Source: Nocardiopsis sp. N85
GTDB taxonomy: Bacteria > Actinomycetota > Actinomycetes > Streptosporangiales > Streptosporangiaceae
Direction of reading: 5' to 3'
Length of the DNA stretch: 64,000 nt
Assembly: GCF_028882275.1 (NCBI RefSeq)
Contig: NZ_JARBUT010000011.1
Location: 1 to 64,000, forward strand
Positions 25,499 to 34,469 of the stretch are shown piece after piece. The number at the start of each line of letters is the position of its first letter. The first letter of the stretch is position 1. The position numbers and the translations under genes were made by a program. The notes below the pieces were generated by a model, which was not told the origin of the DNA, made no database searches, and saw nothing but the letters and a program-made list of their open reading frames with translations.

Positions 25499-26020
25499 TC
25501 AGCCCATGCTCTTCCGGCCGTCGAGGGACTCGCGGATGATGTCGGCGTGTCCGCAGTGCTGGGCGGTCTCGCGCAGGATGTGCAGCAGCACGTCGCGGAC
25601 CGACCAGGAGGCGCCGCCCTCGAACCACGGGGCGTCCGGGAGCGGGTGGCCCGACTCCAGGTCGGGCAGGGAGAGGACGATCCGGTCCGTCTCGGCGGCG
25701 ACCCGGTCGTACTCGGCGAGGGTGCCCTCCAGGGTCTCCCCGTCCAGGAGCCGGAAGCCCCTCTCGTGCTCGACGTGAGCGCTCGGGTCCTCGTAGTCGA
25801 TCGGCTCGGTGGGCGGGCCGTCCACCACGAACCGCATCCAGTTCTCCTCGACCTGTGCCACGTGCTTCACCAGGCCCGCCAGGGTCAGTTCGCTCGCGGT
25901 GGTGCGCCGGGTCGCCCGCTCGTCGTCCAGGCCCTCCACCGTGTGACGGAGGAAGCCGCGCTGGTCCGCGAGCATCTTCAGGAGGGAGGTGCGCTCGGCA
26001 TCCGTCACCGTTGACATCAT
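25499..26020 (-). CDS. DinB/DUF664 family protein
   Basis: The protein has 173 residues. It has the four-helix DinB-like fold with the metal-site His residues in LVKHVAQVEENWMRF near residue 50 and LLHILRETAQHCGHADIIRE near 145-165. Mycothiol- or bacillithiol-dependent enzymes belong to this superfamily, and in actinobacteria DUF664 proteins are often proposed mycothiol S-transferases. Two adjacent ATG codons (26020, 26017) follow GAAGG; either could be the start. It appears to be a single-gene unit, divergent from the hydrolase at 26169. Confidence 0.85.
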   Translation of the reverse strand: MMSTVTDAERTSLLKMLADQRGFLRHTVEGLDDERATRRTTASELTLAGLVKHVAQVEENWMRFVVDGPPTEPIDYEDPSAHVEHERGFRLLDGETLEGTLAEYDRVAAETDRIVLSLPDLESGHPLPDAPWFEGGASWSVRDVLLHILRETAQHCGHADIIRESLDGRKSMG

Positions 26021-26168
26021 GACCACCTTCGCTGTCGCCGTGTCGGTGATCCGACCCTAGGAAGCGTGTAGGACGGATCCGGTCCTCCACTCGAAGGAGG
26101 AGGCGGATGATCGTGGGGCCTTTCGGGTCCTTCCGGATACCCTGGCGTTCTGGCGACTCGGAGGCCTC

Positions 26169-26933
26169 ATGACCATTCCGCTCCAGTACCGGATCGACGG
26201 ACCGCGACACGCGCCCGTCGTACTGCTCGTCCCGCCCTTCGGCACCACCATGTCGGTGTGGGAACCACAGATGCCCGAACTGACCCGCAACCGTCGTGTC
26301 CTGCGGGTCGACCACCGCGGCCACGGTTCCTCGCCCGCCCCGGCCGACGCCTGCGGCATCGAGGATCTGGCCTTGGACGTGCTCGGTCTGCTGGAGGTCC
26401 TGGAGTTCAACCGGGTGTCGGCGGTGAGCGCCGGGTTCGCCTCCTCGCTGCTGGTGTGGATCGCCGCCAACTCGCCGCGCACGCTGGAGCGGATCGTCCT
26501 CCTGGCCGCCGCTCCGCGCACTCCGCCCATGCACCGCTGGGATCGGATCGCCGACCGGGCGCGTGAAACGGGCATGGAGGCCGTGGTCGCCGACGTGTCG
26601 CTGCCCTGGTTCACCCCGGACATGGCGGAGGAGCGCCCCGAGGTCGTCGACCGGTTCACCGGGAACCTCGGAAAGGTCGACTCCGACGCCTTCGCGGCGG
26701 TGTGCGACGCGGTGCACGGCATGGACCAGCGGCACCTGGTCGCGGGCGTGCGGGCTCCCACCCTGGTGGTGTCGGCCGCGCACGATCCGCTGCTGCCGCC
26801 CGGTCACGGGCGCAGGCTCGCCGACGGCCTCCCCGACTCCCGGTTCGAGGTGGTCACCGGGGCGGCGCACCTGCTCGGGGTGGAGCGGGCCGACCGGGTC
26901 AACGAACTGCTGGTCCGGCATGTGGCCCCGTGA
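26169..26933 (+). CDS. Alpha/beta hydrolase
   Basis: This 254-residue single-domain hydrolase is of the enol-lactonase/PcaD-like type. The catalytic triad is visible: nucleophile Ser in the elbow SAVSAGFAS near residue 92 (Ala replaces the usual Gly before the Ser), Asp in VVSAAHDPLLPP near 206 and His in VTGAAHLLGVE near 235. The oxyanion region PPFGTTMSVWEPQ is near residue 20. There is no signal peptide. The substrate is unknown. It converges with the VOC gene. Confidence 0.85.
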   Translation: MTIPLQYRIDGPRHAPVVLLVPPFGTTMSVWEPQMPELTRNRRVLRVDHRGHGSSPAPADACGIEDLALDVLGLLEVLEFNRVSAVSAGFASSLLVWIAANSPRTLERIVLLAAAPRTPPMHRWDRIADRARETGMEAVVADVSLPWFTPDMAEERPEVVDRFTGNLGKVDSDAFAAVCDAVHGMDQRHLVAGVRAPTLVVSAAHDPLLPPGHGRRLADGLPDSRFEVVTGAAHLLGVERADRVNELLVRHVAP

Positions 26934-26936
26934 CGC

Positions 26937-27329
26937 TCACAGGAGCGGTCGGCTGATCTCCAACAGGTAGCCGTCCGGGTCGCGGAAGTGGGCGGCCCGG
27001 ATCCCCCAGGCCGTCCAGTCGCGGGGCGCCATCACCTGGGGGGCGCCGTCGGCGACCAGCCGGGCCGCGGTGGCGTCCACGTCGTCCACCTCGAACACCA
27101 CGGCCATGCGGTCCTGGTGCGGGAGTTCGGGGTCGGCGGTGTCGGTCTCCAGCGCCTCGGCCATGACCTCGCGCTGGTTGAGCGCGAGGCGGGTGCCGGA
27201 CTCCACGTCGAACTCGGCGTAGCGGCTCTTCTCGTCGCCGCGCAGGACCGGGAGTTCGAGCACGTCGGCGTAGAAACGGAAGCAGGCCTCGTAGTCGTCG
27301 ACGAGGAGCCGGATATAGCTACAGCGCAT
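26937..27329 (-). CDS. VOC (glyoxalase/bleomycin-resistance fold) family protein
   Basis: The protein has 130 residues in two beta-alpha-beta-beta-beta modules: YIRLLVDDYEACFRFYADVLELP at the N-terminus and VVFEVDDVDATAARLVADGA with AAHFRDPDGYLLEISRPL at the C-terminus. The closing His-Phe-Arg-Asp-Pro-Asp-Gly segment with a downstream Glu is typical of metal-dependent or sequestering VOC proteins. I chose the ATG at 27329. Upstream in-frame codons lack protein-like sequence. The function is unknown. Confidence 0.85.
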   Translation of the reverse strand: MRCSYIRLLVDDYEACFRFYADVLELPVLRGDEKSRYAEFDVESGTRLALNQREVMAEALETDTADPELPHQDRMAVVFEVDDVDATAARLVADGAPQVMAPRDWTAWGIRAAHFRDPDGYLLEISRPLL

Positions 27330-27564
27330 TCGGGGGCCTCCCAGCGGGGTCTGTGATCGTCGGCACCAGTGTGGGGTCTCGGGGTGACGTCCTTCCTGAG
27401 TATGCGTACCCGGTTTTCGGCTGATCCGTGGCGCCGACACGGGGAACGTGCGGATTTTCGCGTCCGGCCGCATGCGGTCACACCCCCCTCCTCCACCGCC
27501 GGTGGCCCCTCCGCCCGAGCCGTATTCTCCCTCCATCGATATGTAGTGACTGTTCTTATGAATG

Positions 27565-27578
27565 TAGTACATGTACTA
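27565..27578 (+). promoter_or_regulatory. Palindromic operator before the ABC exporter operon
   Basis: TAGTACATGTACTA is a perfect 14-bp palindrome in an AT-rich stretch 37 bp before the ATPase start, within the likely -10/-35 zone. The operon encodes its own XRE-type regulator at 29430, which is a candidate to bind it. Confidence 0.55.
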
Positions 27579-27614
27579 TCGATCGCAGTAGAGAGACGAC
27601 GAGGAGGTGTGACC

Positions 27615-28586
27615 GTGACGGATGTCCGAGTGCGATCGGTGGCCCGCGACCAGGCCTTCGGAACCCCCGAGGAACCCGCGATCACCGTGCGCGACCTGCG
27701 CATGAACTACGGCCGGACCGAGGTCCTGCGCGGCGTCGACCTGACCGCCCGCCGAGGTGAGGTCATCGCCCTGCTGGGGCCCAACGGTGCCGGCAAGACC
27801 ACCACCATCGAGATCCTGGAGGGCTTCCGGGCCCGCTCGGCCGGCCGGGTCGAGGTGCTGGGCATGGACCCCGCCCACGGTGACGAACGCTGGCGGGCCC
27901 GACTCGGGGTGGTCATGCAGTCCTGGCGCGATCACGGCGCCTGGAGGGTGCGCGACCTGGTCGACCACTTCGGTCGCTTCCACGCCCCCTACTCCGAGCC
28001 GGGGCGGACCCGGCCCCACGACACCGACGGACTGTTGGCGGCGCTCGGCCTCACCGAGCACGCCCGCAAGCGGGTGCGCACCCTCTCCGGCGGCCAACGT
28101 CGCCGCGTCGACGTCGCCCTGGGGCTGGTCGGCCGCCCCGAGCTGCTCTTCCTCGACGAGCCCACCACCGGTCTGGACCCGCAGGCCCGGCGTGACTTCC
28201 ACGAGCTGGTCCACCGGCTCGCCGACGAGGAGGACACCACCATCCTGCTCACCACCCACGACCTGGCCGAGGCGGAGAAGCTCGCCGACCGCATCCTCAT
28301 CCTGGCGGGCGGGCGCATCGTCGCCGACGGCAGCGCCGACCGGCTCTCCACCCTGGTGGGACGACAGAGCGAGGTCACCTGGAGCGTCGATGGGGCCCGC
28401 CACGTGCACTCCACCGACAACCCGGCCCGGCACGTCGCCGAGCTGTACCGCGTGCACGGTGACGACATCACCGACCTGCGCGTGCTCCGCCCCTCCCTGG
28501 AGGAGGTCTACCTGGACCTGGTCCAGCGCTCCGAGTCCGGCGACGCCGAGCGCGCCGCCGTCGAGTTCGCCGAGGAGATCCGATGA
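27615..28586 (+). CDS. ABC transporter ATP-binding protein (ABC-2 exporter)
   Basis: The protein has 323 residues. Walker A is GPNGAGKTT near residue 57, the Q-loop region VVMQSWRDHG is unusual in having Trp, the signature is LSGGQRRR, Walker B is LLFLDEP and the H-loop is TTHDLAEAE. A C-terminal extension of about 90 residues resembles that of DrrA/CcmA-type drug or polymer exporters. I chose the GTG at 27615, 7 nt after GGAGG. The permease gene overlaps its stop (ATGA). The transported substrate is unknown. Confidence 0.9.
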   Translation: MTDVRVRSVARDQAFGTPEEPAITVRDLRMNYGRTEVLRGVDLTARRGEVIALLGPNGAGKTTTIEILEGFRARSAGRVEVLGMDPAHGDERWRARLGVVMQSWRDHGAWRVRDLVDHFGRFHAPYSEPGRTRPHDTDGLLAALGLTEHARKRVRTLSGGQRRRVDVALGLVGRPELLFLDEPTTGLDPQARRDFHELVHRLADEEDTTILLTTHDLAEAEKLADRILILAGGRIVADGSADRLSTLVGRQSEVTWSVDGARHVHSTDNPARHVAELYRVHGDDITDLRVLRPSLEEVYLDLVQRSESGDAERAAVEFAEEIR

Positions 28587-29440
28587 ACCCCGTCCCCAAC
28601 GCCGTCCGCGCCGGCTTCTCACGCGGCTGGATCGAGTTCAAGAACTCGTTCGCCAACGTGGGAGAGGTGCTCGGCGGCTACCTGCTCACCCCCGCCCTCT
28701 TCCTGGCCGTCGCCGTGTTCTCCGCGGACTCCACGGTGGAGGGCGGGCGGACCCCGCTCTCCGCGTTCCTCATGACGACCGGTGTGACGATGCTCCTGCT
28801 GATACTCGGCACCGCGACGATCGCCCAGGTCATCGGTAGTGAGCGCGAGGACGGCACCCTGCTGCGCGCCCGCGTCGCCCCCAACGGGATGCTCGGCTAC
28901 ACCGTGGCCAAGAGCTGGCACCTCCTCACGATGGCGGTCGTGTCGCTGGCGCTCATGCTGCTGCCCGGCCTGCTCTTCGTCGACGGCTTCGCCGTCCAGG
29001 GCGTCTCCGGCGCGATCACCCTGGTCTGGGTGTGCCTGCTGACCCTGCTCGCCCTGGCCCCGATCGGGGCCATCGTCGGCGCGGTCCTGAGCAACCCGCG
29101 CACCGGCGTCGGCCTGCTCATGCTCCCCGTCCTGGGACTGACCGGGATCTCCGGGGTGGTGTTCCCGATCACCTGGATGCCGGGCTGGCTCCAGACCGTC
29201 GCCCAGATCTTCCCCGCGTACTGGGCCGGCCTGGGCGTGCGCGCCGCCGTCCTGCCCGAGGCCGACGCCGTCCTCGAACTCGCGGGCTCCTGGCGGCTGC
29301 CCCAGGTCGCCGGGGTCCTGGCACTGTGGGCCGTGGTCGGGTTCGCCGTCGCGCAGTGGGTCCTGCGACGGATGGCCCGCGGGACGTCGGGTTCGAGGGT
29401 CCAAGAGGCCAGGGAGAAGGCGATACAGCGTGGCTATTGA
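28583..29440 (+). CDS. ABC-2 type transporter permease
   Basis: The protein has 285 residues and six membrane helices, with the ABC-2 landmarks GSEREDGTLLRARVAPNGMLGY in the loop after helix 2 and a FPITWMPGWLQTVAQIFPAYW extracytoplasmic re-entrant region. It works with the ATPase encoded upstream and is translationally coupled to it. The last 11 nt overlap the XRE regulator gene, so all three genes are one operon. Confidence 0.9.
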   Translation: MNPVPNAVRAGFSRGWIEFKNSFANVGEVLGGYLLTPALFLAVAVFSADSTVEGGRTPLSAFLMTTGVTMLLLILGTATIAQVIGSEREDGTLLRARVAPNGMLGYTVAKSWHLLTMAVVSLALMLLPGLLFVDGFAVQGVSGAITLVWVCLLTLLALAPIGAIVGAVLSNPRTGVGLLMLPVLGLTGISGVVFPITWMPGWLQTVAQIFPAYWAGLGVRAAVLPEADAVLELAGSWRLPQVAGVLALWAVVGFAVAQWVLRRMARGTSGSRVQEAREKAIQRGY

Positions 29441-29711
29441 GGAGAAGAAGGGCGGTTCCGCCCGCCGAGGCAAGGCCGCGGCGGGGAACACCGAGGTCAT
29501 CCACAACCGCATCGCCATGCTGCGGGCCGAGCGGGACGTGTCACGGCGCCGGCTCGCCGAGGCGCTCGGGGTGCACTACCAGACCATCGGCTACCTGGAG
29601 CGGGGCGAGTACAGCCCCAGCCTCCACCTGGCGCTGCGGATCGCCCACTACTTCGAGGTCCCGGTGGAGGTCGTCTTCTCCACCGAGCCCTTCCCCCGCA
29701 TCGGCCACTGA
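29430..29711 (+). CDS. XRE-family helix-turn-helix regulator
   Basis: The protein has 93 residues. A lysine-rich N-terminal tail precedes an XRE HTH (MLRAERDVSRRRLAEALGVHYQTIGYLERGEYSPSLHLALRIAHYF) at about residues 29-75. Proteins of this short type (YgzD/Xre-like, with ERGEYSPS) commonly sit in ABC-exporter operons and repress them. It overlaps the permease gene by 11 nt. The palindrome at 27565 is its likely target. Confidence 0.88.
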   Translation: MAIEEKKGGSARRGKAAAGNTEVIHNRIAMLRAERDVSRRRLAEALGVHYQTIGYLERGEYSPSLHLALRIAHYFEVPVEVVFSTEPFPRIGH

Positions 29712-29738
29712 CCGAACCCGAACCATCGAAGGAGCACC

Positions 29739-30284
29739 ATGTTCATCGGACGACCCGACAGCCGGACCCAGGAGCGCATGCGCGCCATGGTCGAGAACCC
29801 GCGTCGGCGGGCGTTCTGGGCGGCGCGGTCGCGCCGCCGTATCGCGGTGATCGTCATGACGGTCATCACCCTGGCGGCCGCGCTGCTCCTCGTGCTCCCG
29901 CTCGTCGTCGACGCCTCGTGGTCGCCGATCCCGTTGATCTCGCTGGTCGGGTTCGTGGGCCTGATGCTGCTGACCATGGTGATCGCCGCCCAGGTCAACA
30001 TCGCCACCCGCTGGGTGGTGGGCTACCGGGGCGTGGACGAGTTCCAGCGCGCGGAGATGGACCGGGCCACCCTGCTCGGCCACCACGTGACCGCCGGTCT
30101 GGCCACCCTGCTCATCGCGGTGACCGCCGCCTTCGCCACGGCGGCGCCCGGGAGCGGCATGGACGCGGAGCTTCCGTTGGCGGTCCTCGCCCCGTTGGTG
30201 CTGATCACCGCGATGGCCCACGCCGCGTTCCCCGCCTGCTTCCTGGCCTGGACCCGCCCCGACGAGGTCCCCGACGTGGAGTAG
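29739..30284 (+). CDS. Integral membrane protein, unknown function
   Basis: The protein has 181 residues. A basic N-terminal segment (NPRRRAFWAARSRRR) is followed by four membrane helices at about residues 33-55, 61-82, 112-135 and 143-165. AAGGAG lies 6 nt before the ATG. It follows the XRE gene by 27 bp and is probably the fourth gene of the exporter operon. XRE/DUF2178-like membrane pairs occur beside such exporters, but I do not recognise a specific family. Confidence 0.75.
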   Translation: MFIGRPDSRTQERMRAMVENPRRRAFWAARSRRRIAVIVMTVITLAAALLLVLPLVVDASWSPIPLISLVGFVGLMLLTMVIAAQVNIATRWVVGYRGVDEFQRAEMDRATLLGHHVTAGLATLLIAVTAAFATAAPGSGMDAELPLAVLAPLVLITAMAHAAFPACFLAWTRPDEVPDVE

Positions 30285-30287
30285 CCG

Positions 30288-30950
30288 CTACCAGATGTCG
30301 GGGCCGGCCCAGCCGTAGGTGTCGCGGTGGGAGATCGCGGCGAGCTCGTCCTCGGACAGGACGCGGGGTTCGCCCAGTCGCCGGGCCCTCAGGTAGGTGG
30401 CGCACAGCCAGTCGAGCAGGCGCAGGTTCTCCAGCGCCTGCTCCAGGCCCCGCCCCAGGGCGACCCCGCCGTGGTTCGACAGCAGCGCGGCGTCGCGGCC
30501 CTTGAGGGCCTTGACCGCCTGGTCGGCGATGTCCCCGGTGCCGTAGGTGGTGTACGGGGTGACGGCGACGGCCCCGCCGAGTCCGGCGGCGCGGTGGTGG
30601 ATCGGGGGCAGCTCGGCCAGGACCGAGGAGACCGCGACGGTGTCGGCGGTGAAGGCGTTGACCACGGCGGTGACCTCGCGCCCGTGGTCCGCCGCCTGCC
30701 GGTGCACCGCCATGTGCAGCGTCGTCTCGGCGGCCGGGTCGCGACGGCCCTCCAACATCCGGTCGTCCAGCGACATCACCGGGCAGTCGGCCGCCTGGAT
30801 CTGGTCCAACGGCACCCCGTGAGGTGTGACCACCACCAGGTCACCGCTGCGGACGCTCAGCGTCGCGGACTCGCCCGGTGCCACGCCCGGGGCGGTGGCG
30901 AGGGCGCGGGCGGTGAGGCAGAGATCCCGTCGTTCCTGTTCCAGCAGCAT
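30288..30950 (-). CDS. Class II aldolase/adducin-family protein with an incomplete metal site
   Basis: The protein has 220 residues. The fold landmarks are present: VRSGDLVVVTPHGVPLDQI, the active-site Glu in PAAETTLHMAVHR near residue 75 and the third Zn ligand in LLSNHGGVALG near 160. The HxH pair that binds Zn in L-fuculose-phosphate aldolase and L-ribulose-5-phosphate epimerase is replaced by NAF (VVNAFTADT near 98), so two of three His ligands are gone. It may be inactive, use a different chemistry or have a regulatory role. It is divergent from the betaine operon with a palindrome between. Confidence 0.85.
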   Translation of the reverse strand: MLLEQERRDLCLTARALATAPGVAPGESATLSVRSGDLVVVTPHGVPLDQIQAADCPVMSLDDRMLEGRRDPAAETTLHMAVHRQAADHGREVTAVVNAFTADTVAVSSVLAELPPIHHRAAGLGGAVAVTPYTTYGTGDIADQAVKALKGRDAALLSNHGGVALGRGLEQALENLRLLDWLCATYLRARRLGEPRVLSEDELAAISHRDTYGWAGPDIW

Positions 30951-31027
30951 TTTTCCTCAAGGGGTGCGCGGTCACGGCCCAGGGGCGGGCCGTCGGTGCT
31001 GGGCGCCCGAGGACCGGGCGAACCCAC

Positions 31028-31041
31028 TTAGGTACACCTAA
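31028..31041. promoter_or_regulatory. TTAGGT-AC-ACCTAA inverted repeat
   Basis: Six-base arms with a 2-nt centre lie 78 bp upstream of the aldolase-like gene and about 230 bp before the betaine operon. The arms match the ends of the IdeR/DmdR iron box (TTAGG...CCTAA), but the spacing is shorter, so this could be another regulator's site. Confidence 0.45.
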
Positions 31042-31270
31042 ATGTACGTCAAAGACTCTCCCCCGTATTCCCCCGGGGCAGGGTGTCCTCGGGTACGGGA
31101 ACCTCTCCGGGGCATAGTTTTTCACCCCGGCGTCACGTCGAGCCGACCACGGGTGACGGTTTCCGGGCAGGGCGTTCCGGTCGTTCAGGACGGAATGCGC
31201 GGGTGTTGTGACATGAGTGACCCATGAGAAGAAACCGTTTGTGATGATCGAACCAGGGGAAACCGGACCC

Positions 31271-32794
31271 GTGAACGAACGCCATGAGACCCTGCCCGAG
31301 GCCCCCTACCTGGCGCCTCCGGGTTCGACCCGGGCCACCAGCCTCCACATCGACGGTACGTGGAGGGCCGCCCGGGACGAGCGGGTCAGGGAGATCCTCG
31401 ACCCCGCGGACGCCTCCGTGCTGACCGTCGTGAGCGAGGGCGGGGGCGCCGATACCGAGGACGCCATCGCCGCCGCCAAGCGGGCCTTCGCCGGCCCCTG
31501 GCGGCGCACCACCGACGGAGAGCGCGGCCGTCTGCTGGACCGTGTCGCCGACCTCCTCCAGCGCGACCGCGCCGAGATCGCGGTCATGGAGTCCCTCGAC
31601 ACCGGCAAGACCATCGAAGAGGGCGGCATCGACGTCGACGACGTCACCGAGGTCTTCCGCTACTACGCGGGCCTGGCCGACAAGGACACGGGTCGCCTGG
31701 TGTCCGCGCCCGAGGGCGTGCACAGCAGGATCGTGTACGAACCCGTCGGGGTCTGCGGCCTCATCACCCCGTGGAACTACCCCCTGCTCCAGCTCGCCTG
31801 GAAGCTCGCCCCGGCCCTGGCCGCCGGGAACACCTGCGTGATCAAACCCAGCGAGGTCACCCCCGTCACCACCCTCAAGCTCATGGAGCTGGTGGTGGAG
31901 GCGGGCGTCCCCGACGGGGTGGTCAACCTGGTCACCGGGAGCGGTCCCGAGGCCGGCGCGCCCCTGTCCGAGCACCCCGACGTGGACCTGGTGTCCTTCA
32001 CCGGCGGTCTGGCCACCGGGCAGCGGATCATGGCCGCCGCCGCGCCCACGGTCAAGAAGATCGCCCTGGAGCTCGGCGGCAAGAACCCCAACATCGTCTT
32101 CCCCGACGTGGACCTGGACACCGCCGTGGACTACGCGCTCTCCGCCGCGTTCTTCCACTCCGGCCAGGTGTGCTCGGCCGGGGCGAGGCTCATCGTCCAC
32201 GAGGACCTCCACGACGCCTTCACCGCCGAACTGGCCCGCCGCGCCGAAGCCATCCGCATCGGCCGCGGCCAGGAGGAGGGGGTGCGCTGCGGCCCGCTGG
32301 TCTCCGAGCAGCACCGCGCCAAGGTCGAGGCGGCCGTCGCCCGGGGCGTCGAGGAGGGAGCCCGGATCATCGCCGGCGGCCGGCGCCCCGACGACCCGGA
32401 ACTGCGGGACGGCTACTTCTACCGCCCCACCGTCCTCGTCGACTGCGACCGCTCCATGGACATCGTGCGGACCGAGGTGTTCGGCCCGGTCGTCACCGTC
32501 GAGCGCTTCCGCACCGAGGAGGAGGCGATCGCCCTGGGCAACGACACCGACTACGGGCTCTCCGGCGGTGTGTGGACCGACGACACCGGGCGCGGCGAAC
32601 GCGTCGCCGCCGCCCTGCGCCACGGCACCATCTGGATCAACGACTACGGACCCTATTTCCCGGGGGCCGAATGGGGCGGTTTCGGTCGCAGCGGCATCGG
32701 CCGCGAACTCGGCCCGTCGGGGCTCGACGAGTACCGCGAGGCCAAGCACGTCTACCGCAACCTCGCACCCGAACCGCAGCGCTGGTTCGGCTGA
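31271..32794 (+). CDS. betB: Betaine-aldehyde dehydrogenase-like aldehyde dehydrogenase
   Basis: The protein is about 507 residues, an NAD(P)-dependent aldehyde dehydrogenase. It has the cofactor segment WNYPLLQLAWKLAPALAAGN with KPSEVTP, catalytic Glu in LELGGKNPNIVF near 275 and catalytic Cys in SGQVCSAG near 305. Together with the choline-oxidase-like gene 103 bp downstream, the likely role is betaine aldehyde to glycine betaine. I chose the GTG at 31271 (AGGGGA about 9 nt upstream). An in-frame GTG at 31217 would add 18 residues and cannot be excluded. It is the first gene of a five-gene operon. Confidence 0.85.
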   Translation: MNERHETLPEAPYLAPPGSTRATSLHIDGTWRAARDERVREILDPADASVLTVVSEGGGADTEDAIAAAKRAFAGPWRRTTDGERGRLLDRVADLLQRDRAEIAVMESLDTGKTIEEGGIDVDDVTEVFRYYAGLADKDTGRLVSAPEGVHSRIVYEPVGVCGLITPWNYPLLQLAWKLAPALAAGNTCVIKPSEVTPVTTLKLMELVVEAGVPDGVVNLVTGSGPEAGAPLSEHPDVDLVSFTGGLATGQRIMAAAAPTVKKIALELGGKNPNIVFPDVDLDTAVDYALSAAFFHSGQVCSAGARLIVHEDLHDAFTAELARRAEAIRIGRGQEEGVRCGPLVSEQHRAKVEAAVARGVEEGARIIAGGRRPDDPELRDGYFYRPTVLVDCDRSMDIVRTEVFGPVVTVERFRTEEEAIALGNDTDYGLSGGVWTDDTGRGERVAAALRHGTIWINDYGPYFPGAEWGGFGRSGIGRELGPSGLDEYREAKHVYRNLAPEPQRWFG

Positions 32795-32897
32795 CCCGGG
32801 CCCCCGGGGCGACCCGCCCCGAGCCACGACGCACGACAAGGAAGCACGGGTCGATTTCCCCGGCGTCCCCCGGTGACACAACGAGAGGAATCAGGCC

Positions 32898-34469
32898 GTG
32901 TCCCACGAGGAGACCTACGACTACGTCATCGTCGGGGGCGGCACCGCGGGATCGGTGCTCGCCCATCGGCTCACCGACGACCCCGACACCACCGTGTGCC
33001 TCATCGAGGGCGGGCCCGACGACCGGGACCTGGAGCACGTGCTCCGTCTCCGCGACTGGTTGAGCGTGCTGGACGGCGACCTCGACATGAAGTACACGAC
33101 CGTCGAACAGCCGCGCGGCAACTCCCACATCCTGCACTCGCGGGCCCGCGTGCTCGGCGGCTGCTCCTCGCACAACACGCTCATCAGCTTCCGGCCCTTC
33201 GCCGAGGACCTCGACGACTGGGTCGCGGCCGGCGCCGAGGGCTGGGACAACGCCACCGTCCAGGGCTACGCCGACCGGATCAGGTGCAACATCGTCCCGG
33301 TCGCCGAGAAGGACCGCAACACCATGGTCCGCGACTGGGTGGAGTCCGCGGCCGAGGCCACCGGGGTCCCGATCATCGAGGACTTCAACGCCGTGACCTC
33401 CCATGGAGGCGGATTCGCCGAGGGCGCCGGGTTCCTGTCCATCGCCTACGACCCCTACACCGGGTACCGCTCCTCGGCCTCGGTCGCCTACCTGCACCCC
33501 ATCATGGACGTGCGCGACAACCTCACCGTCCTCCTGGAGACCTGGGTGGACCGGATCGTCCTGGACGGCGACCGCGCCACCGGGGTGGAGGCCGTCGGCC
33601 GGGACGGGAAGCGGATCGCCGTCACGGCGCGGCGCGAGGTCATCCTGTGCGCCGGCGCCGTCGACACGCCCCGCCTGCTCCTGCTCTCCGGCATCGGCAA
33701 CGCCGAGGACCTGCGCGAAGTGGGCATCGAACCCCGGCACGACCTGCCGGGCGTGGGCGAGAACCTGCTCGATCACCCCGAGTCGATCATCATGTGGCGG
33801 ACGAGCCGTCCGGTTCCGGAGAACACGGTCATGGACTCCGACGCCGCCCTGTTCGTCCGGCGCGACGACTCCGACCCGCGCCCGGACCTGATGTTCCACA
33901 TCTACCAGATCCCCTTCGACGACAACACGAAGCGCCTGGGATACGCCTCCCCGCCCGACGGATACGCCGTTTGCATGACGCCGAACATCCCCCGCTCGCG
34001 TTCGCGCGGCAGGCTCTACCTCACCAGCGCCGATCCCGAGGTGAAACCGGCCCTGGACTTCCGCTACTTCACCGACCCCGACGGCTACGACGAACGGACC
34101 ATCGTCGACGGTCTCAAGATCGCCCGGCGGGTCGCCGAGACCGAGCCGTTCCGGTCGTGGCTGGAGGAGGAGGTCGCCCCCGGGCCCGGGATCCGGAGCG
34201 ACGAGGAACTCTCCGAGTACGGCCGGCGCGCCGCCCACACCGTCTACCACCCGGCGGGCACGTGCAGGATGGGCGCCCCCGACGACCCCGACGCCGTCGT
34301 CGATCCGCGCCTGCGGGTCCGGGGTCTGCGCGGTCTGCGGATCGCGGACGCCTCCGTCTTCCCGACCCTGCCCACCCCCAACCCCATGGTCATGGTCCTG
34401 GCCGTGGGCGAGCGCGCCGCGGATCTGGTGCGCGAGGACCACCGGGCCGAACGCGAGGAGAGCCGATGA
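32898..34469 (+). CDS. GMC flavoprotein, choline oxidase/dehydrogenase-like
   Basis: The protein has 523 residues. The FAD-binding motif DYVIVGGGTAGSVLA is at residues 8-22. GGCSSHN near 90-96 contains the His that carries covalent FAD in choline oxidase. The C-terminal catalytic His is in HTVYHPAGTCRMGA near 450 and Asn in TPNPMVMV near 497. Long stretches match choline oxidase spacing, so it probably oxidises choline (through betaine aldehyde) with FAD. Whether O2 or another acceptor is used cannot be told. The next gene starts inside its stop codon (ATGA). Confidence 0.85.
   Translation: MSHEETYDYVIVGGGTAGSVLAHRLTDDPDTTVCLIEGGPDDRDLEHVLRLRDWLSVLDGDLDMKYTTVEQPRGNSHILHSRARVLGGCSSHNTLISFRPFAEDLDDWVAAGAEGWDNATVQGYADRIRCNIVPVAEKDRNTMVRDWVESAAEATGVPIIEDFNAVTSHGGGFAEGAGFLSIAYDPYTGYRSSASVAYLHPIMDVRDNLTVLLETWVDRIVLDGDRATGVEAVGRDGKRIAVTARREVILCAGAVDTPRLLLLSGIGNAEDLREVGIEPRHDLPGVGENLLDHPESIIMWRTSRPVPENTVMDSDAALFVRRDDSDPRPDLMFHIYQIPFDDNTKRLGYASPPDGYAVCMTPNIPRSRSRGRLYLTSADPEVKPALDFRYFTDPDGYDERTIVDGLKIARRVAETEPFRSWLEEEVAPGPGIRSDEELSEYGRRAAHTVYHPAGTCRMGAPDDPDAVVDPRLRVRGLRGLRIADASVFPTLPTPNPMVMVLAVGERAADLVREDHRAEREESR

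Noticed and set aside
32873..34469. An alternative plus-strand frame running through the choline oxidase-like gene into the ATPase gene
   Set aside because: Its first half is an Arg/His-rich shadow of the GMC gene. The real ATPase starts at 34466 with a stop-start overlap.
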